A stretch of 64,000 nt of DNA from Holdemania massiliensis AP2 (GTDB taxonomy: Bacteria; Bacillota_I; Bacilli_A; Erysipelotrichales; Erysipelotrichaceae): positions 128,666 to 192,665 of the forward strand of contig NZ_HE998569.1 of NCBI RefSeq assembly GCF_000327285.1, given 5' to 3'. Numbering within the stretch: the first letter of the stretch is position 1; the number at the start of each line of letters is the position of its first letter. Position numbers and translations under genes: made by a program. The notes under the pieces are model-generated. The model did no database searches, had not been told where the DNA came from, and worked only from the letters and a program-made list of their open reading frames with translations. This document shows positions 1-9,255 of this stretch, piece by piece.

Positions 1-2046
1 GTCAAGAGTAAAACCTGCATTTGCTTTTCTTACTACAATGTTTATACTACGTTCATCACACTCTTTTTCAACAATCCAAAATAAACTATTATCAAGCAGA
101 TTTACCATAATAGTGTAGATATCTTGTTTCCAACCGATAAGTTTGATATCGCTGGGACAATCAAGATCAATTTGAATTCCTTTATCTTGGCATTCTTTGT
201 CAAATACGGCCACTGCGCCACATAAAGCGTCATGCAGCAAAAACTCGCTTTTGGTCTCGCGACGCTTCGCAGAAAGAGGATCTAATCGTCCAAACAAATT
301 TACAAAAATTCCAGCATTATCCGAGATACCACTAGTAAGACGGACAATCTCACTATAAGAGTCTTCATCCTTCTTCAGCGCAAATCGCTCTCCATAGTAG
401 CGAAGATTTGGAATTTGATTCTTAAAATAATTAAGAGGACGACGGCCTTCATGTAGGATAATGTTAATAATTTTACCAAGAGTCGCTTGACCTTGATATA
501 CTGCAACTGCACGCTTAATTTCTTCAATGGCTTCATTCTTCTTATGTTCTTCTTTGGAAATGATATCTGTGATTTCTTCAATAATAGGAACAGGCATTCC
601 CGCTTTTTCTAGCGTTGTTGACACGGATTTTTTCAAAGGAGCATAATCATATAACCCCTCTAATTGTCGCTCCAGCTTTTTGGTAGGATTCGATAATCCT
701 AACTTTCTTCTAAATATAAAGCGCCGCTGTTCGAGTTCCATAATGACTGCACAAGTTATTTTTTTCAACGCATCGTATGCAGCATTATTTTTTAATCCAT
801 CTCGTGCACTTTTTTCTTCAAGGCCGGAGTCTTCTTCAGATTCAACGTGTACATAACCAACTACTTGATTACTACCAATTTTCATGGATGGATTTTGAAC
901 ACGTTGCTCATTTAACTTAAGCCAGTCAAAATCTGCATCTCCTAATGGCCGAATTCTAAAACCATTTCTATATACACCAATGCCGTTTACGTCATTAAGC
1001 AATTGACGTGCTTGCTGCTTGCTTACATAATCCCCACTTTCATCTTGGAGTCCTCTTGAAATTAACTGATCGATTGCATCTTTATCACGATCGTAGACAC
1101 GGATATCAATCGTAAGTGCCCCACAACCAGTAAGACCGTAATCAAACGAAATGTGCTCGACAGCACCATTCTTAATTTTTTTGTTTTCATATCTCAATGT
1201 GCCAGAACCATCAAAAGAAATATCCCCACTGATGCGATAATCATAAAAATCTAAAATAGGATACGGTTTTATAGTTTCGCTTCCATTATCATCTTCGTTT
1301 AAGAAGAAGTTATCAAACGAAAGAGTAATCTCAAAACTAGTATCAAACGTGCCATCCGCTTTAGGAGGAATTAACTTTTTTAATTCAAAACGCAACTTCT
1401 TAAAGGATTTTTCAGTCCAATAATCATTTTTACTCAACCGAGAATGTATAGTTAAAATGGTCCCTGGTTTTCTGTCTGTTAGTTTCGTCATTATAGGAAC
1501 TTGAATTTGATCTAAATACTGATACTGTGCTAGCTGTTGCCACTGAATGTACAGAATGGTTTCAACACCAGAAACATCTACTGTTTGAAGTTTTAAATCA
1601 TCACCTAATATGCTTGCTGCATATCGCCCTATGCCTTTGCGCCCCTGCATTGTGCGTCCAAGAGGGCTTTTGCGTGAGCTCAGTTTGTAATCTGTAGAAG
1701 GCACAAGCCATTTATTGATAATATCTTTTGTAGACATACCATGACCGTGATCTTCAACACGTATTTCTAGGCAATCTTCTTCAGGAATACCACGAAAAAC
1801 AATCAGAGCATCCGGAGAATCAGCATCATAACAATTTTTAACAAGTTCAACAATAGCAGCATATTGATCTTGAATAAGATCCTCACCAATCGTGAGAACA
1901 TGCCGACCAGCAGGTCGAATCTCATAGGAACTCAGATAAGCTCCTTCAATTTCAGAAGCAGCTTGCAGTAATTCCTCTTTTTCAGTCCGTAACTCTTCAA
2001 GGCGTTTTTCGATTTCAGTAATGTTTGTTTTTTTCTGAGTTTCCAT
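1..2046 (-). CDS. tandem GHKL ATPase (MORC-like N-half, histidine-kinase-like C-half), 3' end outside window
   Basis: An uninterrupted leftward frame of 682 codons runs off the window edge, so the C-terminus is missing. The N-terminal GHKL ATPase fold shows an N-box with E67 and N71, a D99-x-G-x-G103 G1 box and a GRKGIG glycine loop at 135-140. A second, histidine-kinase-like unit follows: an H-box-like ILHEGRRPL segment with His532, then a second N-box NLLDNS at 649-654. Its ADP-binding D and G boxes would lie outside the window. The start ATG overlaps the methyltransferase stop (TAATG), so the two are translationally coupled. GHKL/MORC ATPases linked to DNA methylases are a known arrangement in restriction-like systems. 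The exact role here is inferred. Confidence 0.85.
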   Translation of the reverse strand, partial: METQKKTNITEIEKRLEELRTEKEELLQAASEIEGAYLSSYEIRPAGRHVLTIGEDLIQDQYAAIVELVKNCYDADSPDALIVFRGIPEEDCLEIRVEDHGHGMSTKDIINKWLVPSTDYKLSSRKSPLGRTMQGRKGIGRYAASILGDDLKLQTVDVSGVETILYIQWQQLAQYQYLDQIQVPIMTKLTDRKPGTILTIHSRLSKNDYWTEKSFKKLRFELKKLIPPKADGTFDTSFEITLSFDNFFLNEDDNGSETIKPYPILDFYDYRISGDISFDGSGTLRYENKKIKNGAVEHISFDYGLTGCGALTIDIRVYDRDKDAIDQLISRGLQDESGDYVSKQQARQLLNDVNGIGVYRNGFRIRPLGDADFDWLKLNEQRVQNPSMKIGSNQVVGYVHVESEEDSGLEEKSARDGLKNNAAYDALKKITCAVIMELEQRRFIFRRKLGLSNPTKKLERQLEGLYDYAPLKKSVSTTLEKAGMPVPIIEEITDIISKEEHKKNEAIEEIKRAVAVYQGQATLGKIINIILHEGRRPLNYFKNQIPNLRYYGERFALKKDEDSYSEIVRLTSGISDNAGIFVNLFGRLDPLSAKRRETKSEFLLHDALCGAVAVFDKECQDKGIQIDLDCPSDIKLIGWKQDIYTIMVNLLDNSLFWIVEKECDERSINIVVRKANAGFTLD

Positions 2047-3299
2047 TACCAGACCTCCAGTAAAGCAGTAGCGATTTTTTCAGCTAAAAGAACTGGAACT
2101 GCATTTCCAATTTGTTTAAAGGCGGCTGTTCGCGAAGGACGCCCAGATGCAGACTCAAAGTAGTAGTTGTCAGGAAAAGTTTGTAATCTTGCAACTTCTC
2201 TAGGAGTAAGGGAGCGGTTTTGCTTAAGGTCAGGATGAATAAAATAATGGCCATCTTTGGCGATGTGAGCAACAACCGTCTGAGAGTAAGGTAGATCTGA
2301 AGCAACCACTTTGAAGCGATCCAAAAATGAATCTAAATTTTTTTGAGATTGCAGTTTCTTAGGCAAATCAGTGTAATTGAGCCGTTTTTTTTCTTTGTTC
2401 CAAAGTTGAACAACTTTTTTATAAATTTTTAAATCTTGAGATGTATGCGGACGTGCACAATGTAAGGTAACTGACGCTAAATCCTGTTCTTTGATTTTTG
2501 CATCAAATAAGTATTTGCCATTATAATGTAGCGTCGGCATTAAACCATATGTTCCTTTTCCTGCTTTAATTTTAGGTAAATCTTTAAAAATTTCTTCTAC
2601 TGTATAGTCGTTCGTAACTTTAGGTATATTGGGATAGAATCCTTCATGCTGACCGTATTTACCGATGAGTATAATTCTCGTTCTGTTTTGAAGAACTCCG
2701 TAATCTTTAGCGTTTAATTGTTTGTATTCAATAGAGTACCCACATTCTTTAAACAATCGACGCATTTTATCAAAGTAAAGCTCACCATCAGTATCTTTAG
2801 CCGAAAGAAGGCCGGTAACATTTTCGAAAACGAAATACCTAGGACGATATTTTCGCAAAAACTCTGCATACAAAATATATAAATAGTTTCTTGAATCTCC
2901 GACCATTCCATTTTCATCACGAGCTCGTCCGACCAAAGAGTATGCTTGGCAAGGAGGACCACCCACAATTAAGTCTAAGGTTACCCCGTTAAGGAGTCGA
3001 TCGACCTTTTGAAAAATCTCTTTCAGATTATCGTTTGAAATCTCATAGTTTAATACGCTTTTTAGCAGTCTTTCGGGAATCGTATCATATAATTCTTTGC
3101 GAGTTATATCTTTCTTCAAATATTGCATGTATGTTGCGGATTCTTGGTGTTCTGATAACCATGTATACGCTAATCTCGTTTTTAATGTATAACAAGCCGC
3201 CTTATCCATTTCAATATGTGCTATAGGCTCATAGCCAGCTCGTATAAATCCTTCCGATAACCCACCAGCTCCAGCAAAAATATCCAGATAGTTAGGCAT
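2046..3299 (-). CDS. DNA (cytosine-5-)-methyltransferase
   Basis: A 417-residue C5-cytosine methyltransferase. Visible motifs in order: motif I DIFAGAGG near residue 6, motif IV GGPPCQAYS with catalytic Cys117, motif VI ENV at 159-161, motif VIII QNRTRIILIG, and near the C-terminus LTPREVARLQTFP and the motif X IGNAVPVLLAEKIA. A variable target-recognition region lies between VIII and the C-terminal motifs. The start has AAGGAG upstream and overlaps the end of the small upstream gene by 8 bases. The downstream gene starts within its stop codon. With the GHKL ATPase it probably forms the modification arm of a restriction or defence system. No endonuclease is visible in the window. The sequence does not reveal the target site. 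Confidence 0.93.
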   Translation of the reverse strand: MPNYLDIFAGAGGLSEGFIRAGYEPIAHIEMDKAACYTLKTRLAYTWLSEHQESATYMQYLKKDITRKELYDTIPERLLKSVLNYEISNDNLKEIFQKVDRLLNGVTLDLIVGGPPCQAYSLVGRARDENGMVGDSRNYLYILYAEFLRKYRPRYFVFENVTGLLSAKDTDGELYFDKMRRLFKECGYSIEYKQLNAKDYGVLQNRTRIILIGKYGQHEGFYPNIPKVTNDYTVEEIFKDLPKIKAGKGTYGLMPTLHYNGKYLFDAKIKEQDLASVTLHCARPHTSQDLKIYKKVVQLWNKEKKRLNYTDLPKKLQSQKNLDSFLDRFKVVASDLPYSQTVVAHIAKDGHYFIHPDLKQNRSLTPREVARLQTFPDNYYFESASGRPSRTAAFKQIGNAVPVLLAEKIATALLEVW

Positions 3300-3543
3300 G
3301 GGGATTACTCCTTATAATCAGGTATTTTTGTTGTCCAGATGATGTTTTTGTACTTGCTATAATTTCAAGATTCTCACTGCTTATTTTGTTCAAAAACAAA
3401 GTGCCTAATAATAAACGGTTACTTCTTGATATACGATTCCACTCATATCCCTTAAAAAGATCACGGAGTAAAAAAACTTCTCCATCGCTTAATTTTGCGG
3501 TTTCATTTACAGCGTTTTCTAGTAAAATATTTATATCAGACAT
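3292..3543 (-). CDS. small DUF1413-like protein, first gene of the methyltransferase operon
   Basis: An 83-residue protein with a central stretch LRDLFKGYEWNRI followed by RLLLGTLF. This resembles the DUF1413 family (short proteins with a DLF...W..I...R..LG pattern) from memory only. The start has an AGGGGG ribosome site and lies about 45 bases below a good leftward promoter. Its end overlaps the methyltransferase start by 8 bases, so the three genes form one operon. Its size and leader position would suit a regulator or accessory subunit, but no DNA-binding motif is obvious and no function is assigned. Confidence 0.7.
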   Translation of the reverse strand: MSDINILLENAVNETAKLSDGEVFLLRDLFKGYEWNRISRSNRLLLGTLFLNKISSENLEIIASTKTSSGQQKYLIIRSNPHA

Positions 3544-3588
3544 AATTGCATCCCCCTAGTTGCTAATTCTAATAACGATATTGATATT

Positions 3589-3617
3589 ATTATATACAAG
3601 CTTGTCAACAATTACAA
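3589..3617 (-). promoter_or_regulatory. promoter of the methyltransferase operon with a 10-bp palindrome in the spacer
   Basis: On the minus strand a -35 TTGTAA (3612-3617) and a perfect -10 TATAAT (3589-3594) are separated by 17 bases. The spacer contains the perfect palindrome ACAAGCTTGT (3596-3605), a plausible operator. The nearest gene in this orientation is the DUF1413-like gene. Confidence 0.7.
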
Positions 3618-3659
3618 TAACAGGATTGAAAATAATCACATTTTAAAATGAATTCTTGT

Positions 3660-4150
3660 GATTTCTGCTATAGGTACGGCAGACAGTATATTTGTATTCT
3701 GCTTAATGGCATTATTTCCTTCCTTGTGTTCGGGACTGCGATCTCTGCATTTGTTTTCTCGGCTGTCGGTAGCAGAACGATGCCTAGGTGTTTCAGTTCC
3801 TAGGCAATAGCTTCAAATCAGGGTAATTAAACTTTCGTGTCGTCGTAGGAATTTCTCTTTATCTTCAGCCAGCTTGTATTGGTCGTAGAGTGGGTTTAGC
3901 TTTTGACAGGTGGGGTCATGTTTTATCATAAGGGTAGGCTCTGCACTTTTTGCCTATATATTCTTTATCTTGGCGTAGACGGGATCCTTCCATTTGGTGA
4001 ATACCGATAGTCGATCCTCCAACTAGCCATTACTGTCAATCTTGTGTTTGGCTAGGAAAAACATGACTCTAGTGATCTGTTTCAGATTGTTCAGAACCGT
4101 CCAATGCGCGAATCTGGCTCTTTGAATGCCTTTGATATTGTTCAAAATGA
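3660..4150 (-). pseudogene. decayed relaxase (mobilization protein) C-terminal remnant
   Basis: No intact gene lies here, but the minus strand from about 4150 downward reads as a protein interrupted by several stops and at least one frameshift. Recognisable pieces are FAHWTVLNNLKQ, FFLAKHKIDSNG, NPLYDQYKLAEDKEKFLRRH and ELKHLGIVLLPTAEKTNAE. This series (W..L.NLKQ, then Y..Y....K.KF...H, then LP....L.AE) resembles the C-terminal helical region of MobA/VirD2-type relaxases of Firmicute integrative elements. It indicates old mobile DNA between the methyltransferase operon and the exonuclease stump. The sequence up to about 4540 seems to belong to the same decayed region, but I could not assign it. 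Confidence 0.5.
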
Positions 4151-4544
4151 CAAAAAGCGGGGAAACTCTTTCGTTATGCGGTCTCAGCTATACAGCCATA
4201 GGCGGAAACGACTTCCCGTATTGTCAATTTTCTTTTCCAGCGTCGATTTGATAGCATGTGTCTTTGTATCTACCATATCTGCTCCAGCCTTTCCTGTATC
4301 TCTAGGATATCCGCGTGATAAGCGTAGCCTTCTGCGATGGAATTCTTTGCCATTATTTCGAGGCCGATGGAGAAAAGGGTTCTGTTCATCTTCCTAACGT
4401 CCCTAGTGCTGGTGTAGATGATGTATCAGTCAATCACTATTTTCAATAGGTAGACTCCGTATCTTTGCATCAGGAGTTGACTTGTCTTATCATCAATGAG
4501 GCGTTTATCTTCCACTTTTCCCCAAAATTTCATCTGTATATTTC

Positions 4545-4857
4545 AGCGGTGGAGGAGATTGACTTGAAGAATCCCAAAACCAATCATTTCAATCCGGGCT
4601 TTTCCGATCAGGAACGACAGAAGATGCGGGATTTGTTAGGCCTGGGATTTGCGGATACTTTCCGCACCTTATATCCTGAAAAAATCGAATATTCCTGGTG
4701 GTCTTACCGCTTTCAAGCCCGGACTAAGAATGTCGGGTGGCGGATCGACTACTTCATCGTTTCCCAAGCGTTGATGAAACAGGTGAAAGACAGTGTGATC
4801 TATGGTCATATTCTGGGTTCTGACCATTGCCCGGTCGGCATTGAAATTGACTTTTAA
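4545..4857 (+). pseudogene. xth: C-terminal fragment of exonuclease III
   Basis: The frame ends with about 100 residues that match the C-terminal half of exonuclease III (EEP fold): EIDLKNPKTNHFNPGF, then RTLYPEKIEYSWWSYR, then the catalytic ending LGSDHCPVGIEI with the conserved GSDHCP. A whole enzyme is about 250 residues. The N-terminal half with the metal-binding Glu and Asn motifs is absent, and the bases before about 4545 are unrelated. The gene appears to have been cut by the neighbouring inserted DNA. A fragment of this size would lack the active-site N-half and should be inactive. Confidence 0.85.
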
Positions 4858-4865
4858 TTCAAAGT

Positions 4866-4908
4866 AAAGGAGCGATCGGAAGAATCTTTCTTCTTGTTCG
4901 CTCCTTTT
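4866..4908. terminator. bidirectional terminator between xth stump and SNF2 helicase
   Basis: A perfect stem AAAGGAGCGA / TCGCTCCTTT with an inner GAAGAA/TTCTTC pairing lies between two converging genes and carries T-rich or A-rich flanks on both sides. Confidence 0.75.
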
Positions 4909-4912
4909 CACG

Positions 4913-7900
4913 CTATTGATTCGGTTGGGAAGTGGCGCTTTCCGGCAAGGCGAATAAATCCAGCATTTCTTCAGCCGACATCCCGGCAATACTGCCATGA
5001 CTGTCCTCGACAAAGACATCGGACAGTTTTTTCTTTTCCTGCTGCAGCTTCACGATTTTTTCTTCAATGCTGTCCTTCATGATCAGATTGTAGACCGTAA
5101 CCGCTTTTTCCTGTCCGATCCGATAGGCCCGATCCGTGGCCTGATTTTGGGCGCTGAGATTCCACCAGGGGTCGTAGTGGATGATGGCTTCGGCAGCGGT
5201 CAGATTTAATCCTGAACCCCCAGCTTTCAGTGAGATCAGAAAGACAGGTGTTGCATCACTTTGAAACATATTGACTAAACGCTGCCGTTCTTCCTTAGCG
5301 GTACTGCCCTGCAGCGTATAGCTGGCAATGCTTCTGGCATCCAGTTCGGTCTTTAAGGCATCGAGAATCGAGGTAAAGGAAGAAAACAACAAGATTTTCT
5401 TTCCGCTTTCAGCTAAGCTTTCGATCAGTTCAAGACAGGCTTTCATCTTGTTGCCCGGTTCTTTGAACTCTTCGTAAACTAAACGAGGATCGCAGCACAG
5501 TTGACGCAGTTTTGTCAGCATCGCTAAGACCATAAAGCGATCCGGGCCTTCTGTTTTCAGCTGGGCCTTCAGTTGAGTGCTGACCTGTGCCAGATTAGCG
5601 AGGTAGACCGGCCATTCTTCTTCACTGAATTCAATCGTATACAGCGTCTCGATCTTTTCCGGCAGCTCTTTCAGCACCGCTTTTTTAGTTCGGCGAAGAA
5701 TGAACGGTTCAACGAGTTTCTTCAATTCCTGACTGACTGCTTCATTATGATCAATCACAATCGGACGCTCATAGGTTTGTTGGAAGTAATGATAATTGAA
5801 TAAGAATTTAGGCATCAAAAAGTCAAAGATTGACCACAATTCAGCCAGACTGTTTTCAATCGGAGTTCCGGTCAGAGCCAGACGGTGCTGAGCTTGCAGC
5901 TGTTTGACGCTGCTGGCATTTTTTGTCCGTTGGTTTTTAATTACCTGGGCTTCATCAAGAATGACGGTATAAAACGACTGATTCTGAAGCAGTTCAATAT
6001 CCCGTTTCAAATAATCATAGGTTGTAATACTCAGATCATATTGATCAATCTGGGCGATCATGGCCGCCCGGACGGCCGCCGGTCCCAGAATGACTTGGCA
6101 GGAAAGCTGGTGGGCAAATTTGGCAACCTCAGCCTGCCAATTCAGCGCTAAGGATGAAGGACAGACAACCAACGAATGACGGCCTTTCTGACGGCTGCTT
6201 TCCAGCAGAGCGATGACCTGGACGGTTTTGCCCAATCCCATATCATCCGCTAAAATCCCGTTCATATTCAGCTGTTCCAGCTTTTTCAACCAGTAAAAAC
6301 CCGCTTTCTGATAATCGCGCAGGATTGAGGTGAAATGTTCGGGCAGACCGACGGTTTCTTCCTGATGAAAGGCGCGGATCAGCTGTTCAAAGCTGGCTTG
6401 CCGTTCTAACTGAATTGAGGCAAATTGTTCCGGCAGCGATTCCAGCCGCAGCGCCTGAGCCGTTTCCAGACAATATTCGCCGTTGATATAACGGCAGTCA
6501 TCTAAATGCAGGCGTCTGTCCAACTGTTCCAACTGTTCCATTTCCGGATTGTTTTCTAAATCGATCATACTGCCGTCAGAAAGCTTGTAATACCGTTTCT
6601 TACGATGATAAGCACTCAGCAGCTGACGCAGCTCATCGCCATCCAGACCTTCCGTTTTAAAGCTGACGTGCAGAAGATCAGATTCCACGCGGACACCGAC
6701 CTGAAGATTCAGCTTTCGTTTTTCCTGGAAGCGCCGCAGCCGTTGGGAGATAAAGACTTCGCCCAGCGTTTTCAGCTGATCGATTCCGGCTCGGACAAAA
6801 GTGACAGAAGCATCAGCGGCAATCACTGCGTGATACTGTGTGAGGTCGATTCGGCAGGCTTCCTGACTCAGCCAAGCTTCAAGCGAGGCTGCTTTCAAGG
6901 ATAACGTCCGCTTTTGTCCATCGAATAAATAAACTCGTTGGTTATTTACAGACAATACCGGCATGATTGTAATCTCCCAATCCTCATTTAAATCTAAATA
7001 AAACTGAATCTGTTCTGCGCTTTGCAGGTAGGGCTGAATATCCAGCCCGCTGACTTTTAGCTGCTTGAGATTCGGTTCGATATAGAGTTGGATAAAATCC
7101 GAAAGCTGATCCGATGCCATGATCAGCGGCGTTTGAGTGATATTCCAAAGTTCCATCAAGACTTCCGGATGCTCTGCGCTCAGACCTACCAGGCGGCGGC
7201 CTGTAATTTGATAAAACCCGTGCTCGGTGATTTTGATGTCCTCGGCCTTTTTGCGGCTGAGTTGATAATAAGTTATCTGCCCCAAGGTCTTTTCTTCAAA
7301 AGTGAAGGACAGGGCAAGATCTTTTCTCTCCACAATGACAGAACAAGCGGATGGATCTTCCAGCGACGACATCGTGGCAAAAAAATCATCTAAGTTTTCG
7401 TCATCAATAACCCAGGAACGTTCATTGGAAGTCGTTCGTCCCATTGTACTTAATGAACACTGAAGCATTATTATGATCTTCTGCGCATCGGGTGTGAAAT
7501 TTTCCAGCCTATGATCAAATTCCAGCTGTTTTCCATAGCTGTAGAATTCTCCATCATCGATCCGGTATAAAAACGCCGGAAGGCTGCGGATGACATACAT
7601 TTTGGACCGACCGACCTTGAAGTCAGCTAAATAATAGATATGACTTGAGGCTGACAAAGAACTGCGGCGATAGAGCATCAGCATGATCTCGATTCGCACA
7701 GATCCAACTGTTTTGGAAGGATAAAGCTGCTGAAGTTGAGTTTCTTTGCGAATCTGAATGATATTCGCAACATACTGAAGCTGTGCCTGCAGGTTTTTCT
7801 CTTCGTTCTTTCTGATCAGTTCTTCTTTATGGTCAATCAAACTATCTGTGGGAACAAATAACTCGGTAAAAGCAGGCCAGTCGTCAGAGATCCGCTTAGG

Positions 7901-8233
7901 CAGCATGACATAAGGAACTTCCAGTTCTTTCATTTCACTCTTAACCCAACTTAACAATGTTGCCACATGGGTACAGCCGGATTGCTGCGAACATTCCGAG
8001 CAGCTGCAGCTGTAGCGGATCTGGGTTTTGGTTAAAGTCAGACTGGCGTATACATCACTGTAGAAGGTTTTAAAGCTGCCGAAAACATGGACAGTCTGAT
8101 GATCCGGGCTGTCGACGATGATCTGCTGTAAATAATAATTTTCAGCGCGGGTAAAGCGTGTCATGGGGTCATGCAGGCGTGGAACTAAATGACGAATGGT
8201 TTGATCACTGATTGTATAGGTTACTTTTTTCAT
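4913..8233 (-). CDS. SNF2-family helicase with N-terminal SWIM zinc finger
   Basis: A 1106-residue SF2 ATPase. It opens with a SWIM zinc finger (C76-x-C78 and C87-x-H89) and a long bacterial SNF2-associated region, followed by the helicase core. Walker A is DDMGLGKT with Lys669, the motif II box is LDEAQ, motif III is ALTGTP, and the C-terminal RecA lobe ends with GSGLNLTAAE and the motif VI segment QATDRAYRIGQ. This is the common Firmicute SWIM-SNF2 architecture, a DNA- or nucleoprotein-remodelling translocase of undefined cellular role. GAGGAAAT precedes the start. The gene is monocistronic and ends at the shared terminator. Confidence 0.92.
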   Translation of the reverse strand: MKKVTYTISDQTIRHLVPRLHDPMTRFTRAENYYLQQIIVDSPDHQTVHVFGSFKTFYSDVYASLTLTKTQIRYSCSCSECSQQSGCTHVATLLSWVKSEMKELEVPYVMLPKRISDDWPAFTELFVPTDSLIDHKEELIRKNEEKNLQAQLQYVANIIQIRKETQLQQLYPSKTVGSVRIEIMLMLYRRSSLSASSHIYYLADFKVGRSKMYVIRSLPAFLYRIDDGEFYSYGKQLEFDHRLENFTPDAQKIIIMLQCSLSTMGRTTSNERSWVIDDENLDDFFATMSSLEDPSACSVIVERKDLALSFTFEEKTLGQITYYQLSRKKAEDIKITEHGFYQITGRRLVGLSAEHPEVLMELWNITQTPLIMASDQLSDFIQLYIEPNLKQLKVSGLDIQPYLQSAEQIQFYLDLNEDWEITIMPVLSVNNQRVYLFDGQKRTLSLKAASLEAWLSQEACRIDLTQYHAVIAADASVTFVRAGIDQLKTLGEVFISQRLRRFQEKRKLNLQVGVRVESDLLHVSFKTEGLDGDELRQLLSAYHRKKRYYKLSDGSMIDLENNPEMEQLEQLDRRLHLDDCRYINGEYCLETAQALRLESLPEQFASIQLERQASFEQLIRAFHQEETVGLPEHFTSILRDYQKAGFYWLKKLEQLNMNGILADDMGLGKTVQVIALLESSRQKGRHSLVVCPSSLALNWQAEVAKFAHQLSCQVILGPAAVRAAMIAQIDQYDLSITTYDYLKRDIELLQNQSFYTVILDEAQVIKNQRTKNASSVKQLQAQHRLALTGTPIENSLAELWSIFDFLMPKFLFNYHYFQQTYERPIVIDHNEAVSQELKKLVEPFILRRTKKAVLKELPEKIETLYTIEFSEEEWPVYLANLAQVSTQLKAQLKTEGPDRFMVLAMLTKLRQLCCDPRLVYEEFKEPGNKMKACLELIESLAESGKKILLFSSFTSILDALKTELDARSIASYTLQGSTAKEERQRLVNMFQSDATPVFLISLKAGGSGLNLTAAEAIIHYDPWWNLSAQNQATDRAYRIGQEKAVTVYNLIMKDSIEEKIVKLQQEKKKLSDVFVEDSHGSIAGMSAEEMLDLFALPESATSQPNQ

Positions 8234-8297
8234 AACTATTTCCTCGATTATATTGTAATTAAAATATTCTCAGAAAGAAAATAAGAATTGTATTTTT

Positions 8298-9171
8298 CTA
8301 AAAGAAACTGCGGGTGTAGCGAATGAATTCTTCCATGATCGGTGTAACTGGGGCATTTTTGTGGGTGATGATCAGGAATTCATAATCCAAATCAAGATCG
8401 TCAATCGGCCGCTTGACAATGGAGGATGGCAGGGGAATCGAATCACTGCCAAAAAAAGCTGACGCAGTGCGTGCTTTCAATCAGCTTAAAAACCAGGCTC
8501 ATTTCCGCTGGGGATAAGATGATCGTCGGTTTTAAGCCCTGTTTCTGACAAACCTGTTCCATGTGTGTATTCAAGGCATTCTCAGTATTCAGACCGATCA
8601 GTTTCTGTCCGCGAAAATCCGCAAGCGACAGAGACGGCTTGGCGGCCAGCGGATGATCCTTGCTTAAAACCGCAAAAACGGGATGCCGGTAGTGATACTG
8701 CACCTGCACCATCGGGGCATTGTAAAGCATCGTGCAGAAATAAATATCCATTTCACTGGACTGCAGCGAACGATTGTAGGAATCATCCGGCGCGCTGTAA
8801 ATCTGAAAATCAACGTCTGGGTGCGCGGTGATGAAACGGGTCAGAAAATCATCGGGGAAGTTGATTAACAAGCCCGTCGGATAGCCCAATGACAGGGTTT
8901 TGGGACTTTCGTTTTTCATCGCCTGAAGATCAGAAATGATGTTGTCATGCATCTGCAGATAAGGAAAGGCAGACTGCCGCAGCGCTTCGCCATAGCGCGT
9001 CAGCTGCAGTCCGGCAACGCCGCGAATGAATAACGGCACATCCAGCTCATCTTCCAGCTTATCTATGGTTTTGCTTAAAGCCTGTTGGGACAGGTAAAGT
9101 TTTTTTGCCGCTTTGGAAAAACTGCCTTCTTGGGCAGCCGTGATGAAGCAGTGCAGTTGTTTCGGATTCAT
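8298..9171 (-). pseudogene. LysR-family regulator, frameshifted near its C-terminus
   Basis: The N-terminal winged helix is intact (KQLHCFITAAQEGSFSKAAKKL). The substrate-binding domain continues until a run of seven A (8451-8457, T7 in the coding strand), after which the frame ends at VSFFWQ-stop. Removing one base restores VSFFGSDSIPLPSS and about 50 more residues ending FIRYTRSFF, giving a normal 290-residue LysR protein. This is either a pseudogene, a slippage-switched allele or a sequencing error in the homopolymer. The ATG at 9171 has AAGGAGA nine bases upstream and is preferred over the TTG at 9177. It faces the flavoprotein gene across a 148-base gap with a LysR-type dyad, so it was probably that gene's regulator. 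Confidence 0.85.
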
Positions 9172-9215
9172 GCACAAGGGTCTCCTTTTGTTGATTTCAG
9201 CTTATCATAAACTGA

Positions 9216-9246
9216 TAGGGGCTACAATAAAAAGTTGTATCCCCTA
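9216..9246. promoter_or_regulatory. long interrupted dyad, probable LysR operator
   Basis: Arms TAGGGG (9216-9221) plus TACAA (9223-9227) mirror TTGTA (9235-9239) plus CCCCTA (9241-9246), each arm broken by one unpaired base. The centre at about 9231 lies about 64 bases before the expected start of the flavoprotein transcript, the usual place for a LysR activator site. It also overlaps a possible -35 for the divergent LysR gene. Confidence 0.65.
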
Positions 9247-9255
9247 ACTTTTATC

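Noticed and set aside
375..581. Leftward 68-codon open frame
   Set aside because: It lies in another frame of the large GHKL ATPase gene and has no ribosome site or family match.
4104..4397. Rightward 97-codon open frame
   Set aside because: Antisense to the decayed relaxase remnant, with no ribosome site. The coding signal is on the minus strand.
4669..5019. Leftward frame across the SNF2/xth junction
   Set aside because: Runs through the bidirectional terminator and overlaps two better-supported features.
9177..9177. TTG as start of the LysR gene
   Set aside because: The ATG at 9171 has better spacing to AAGGAGA.
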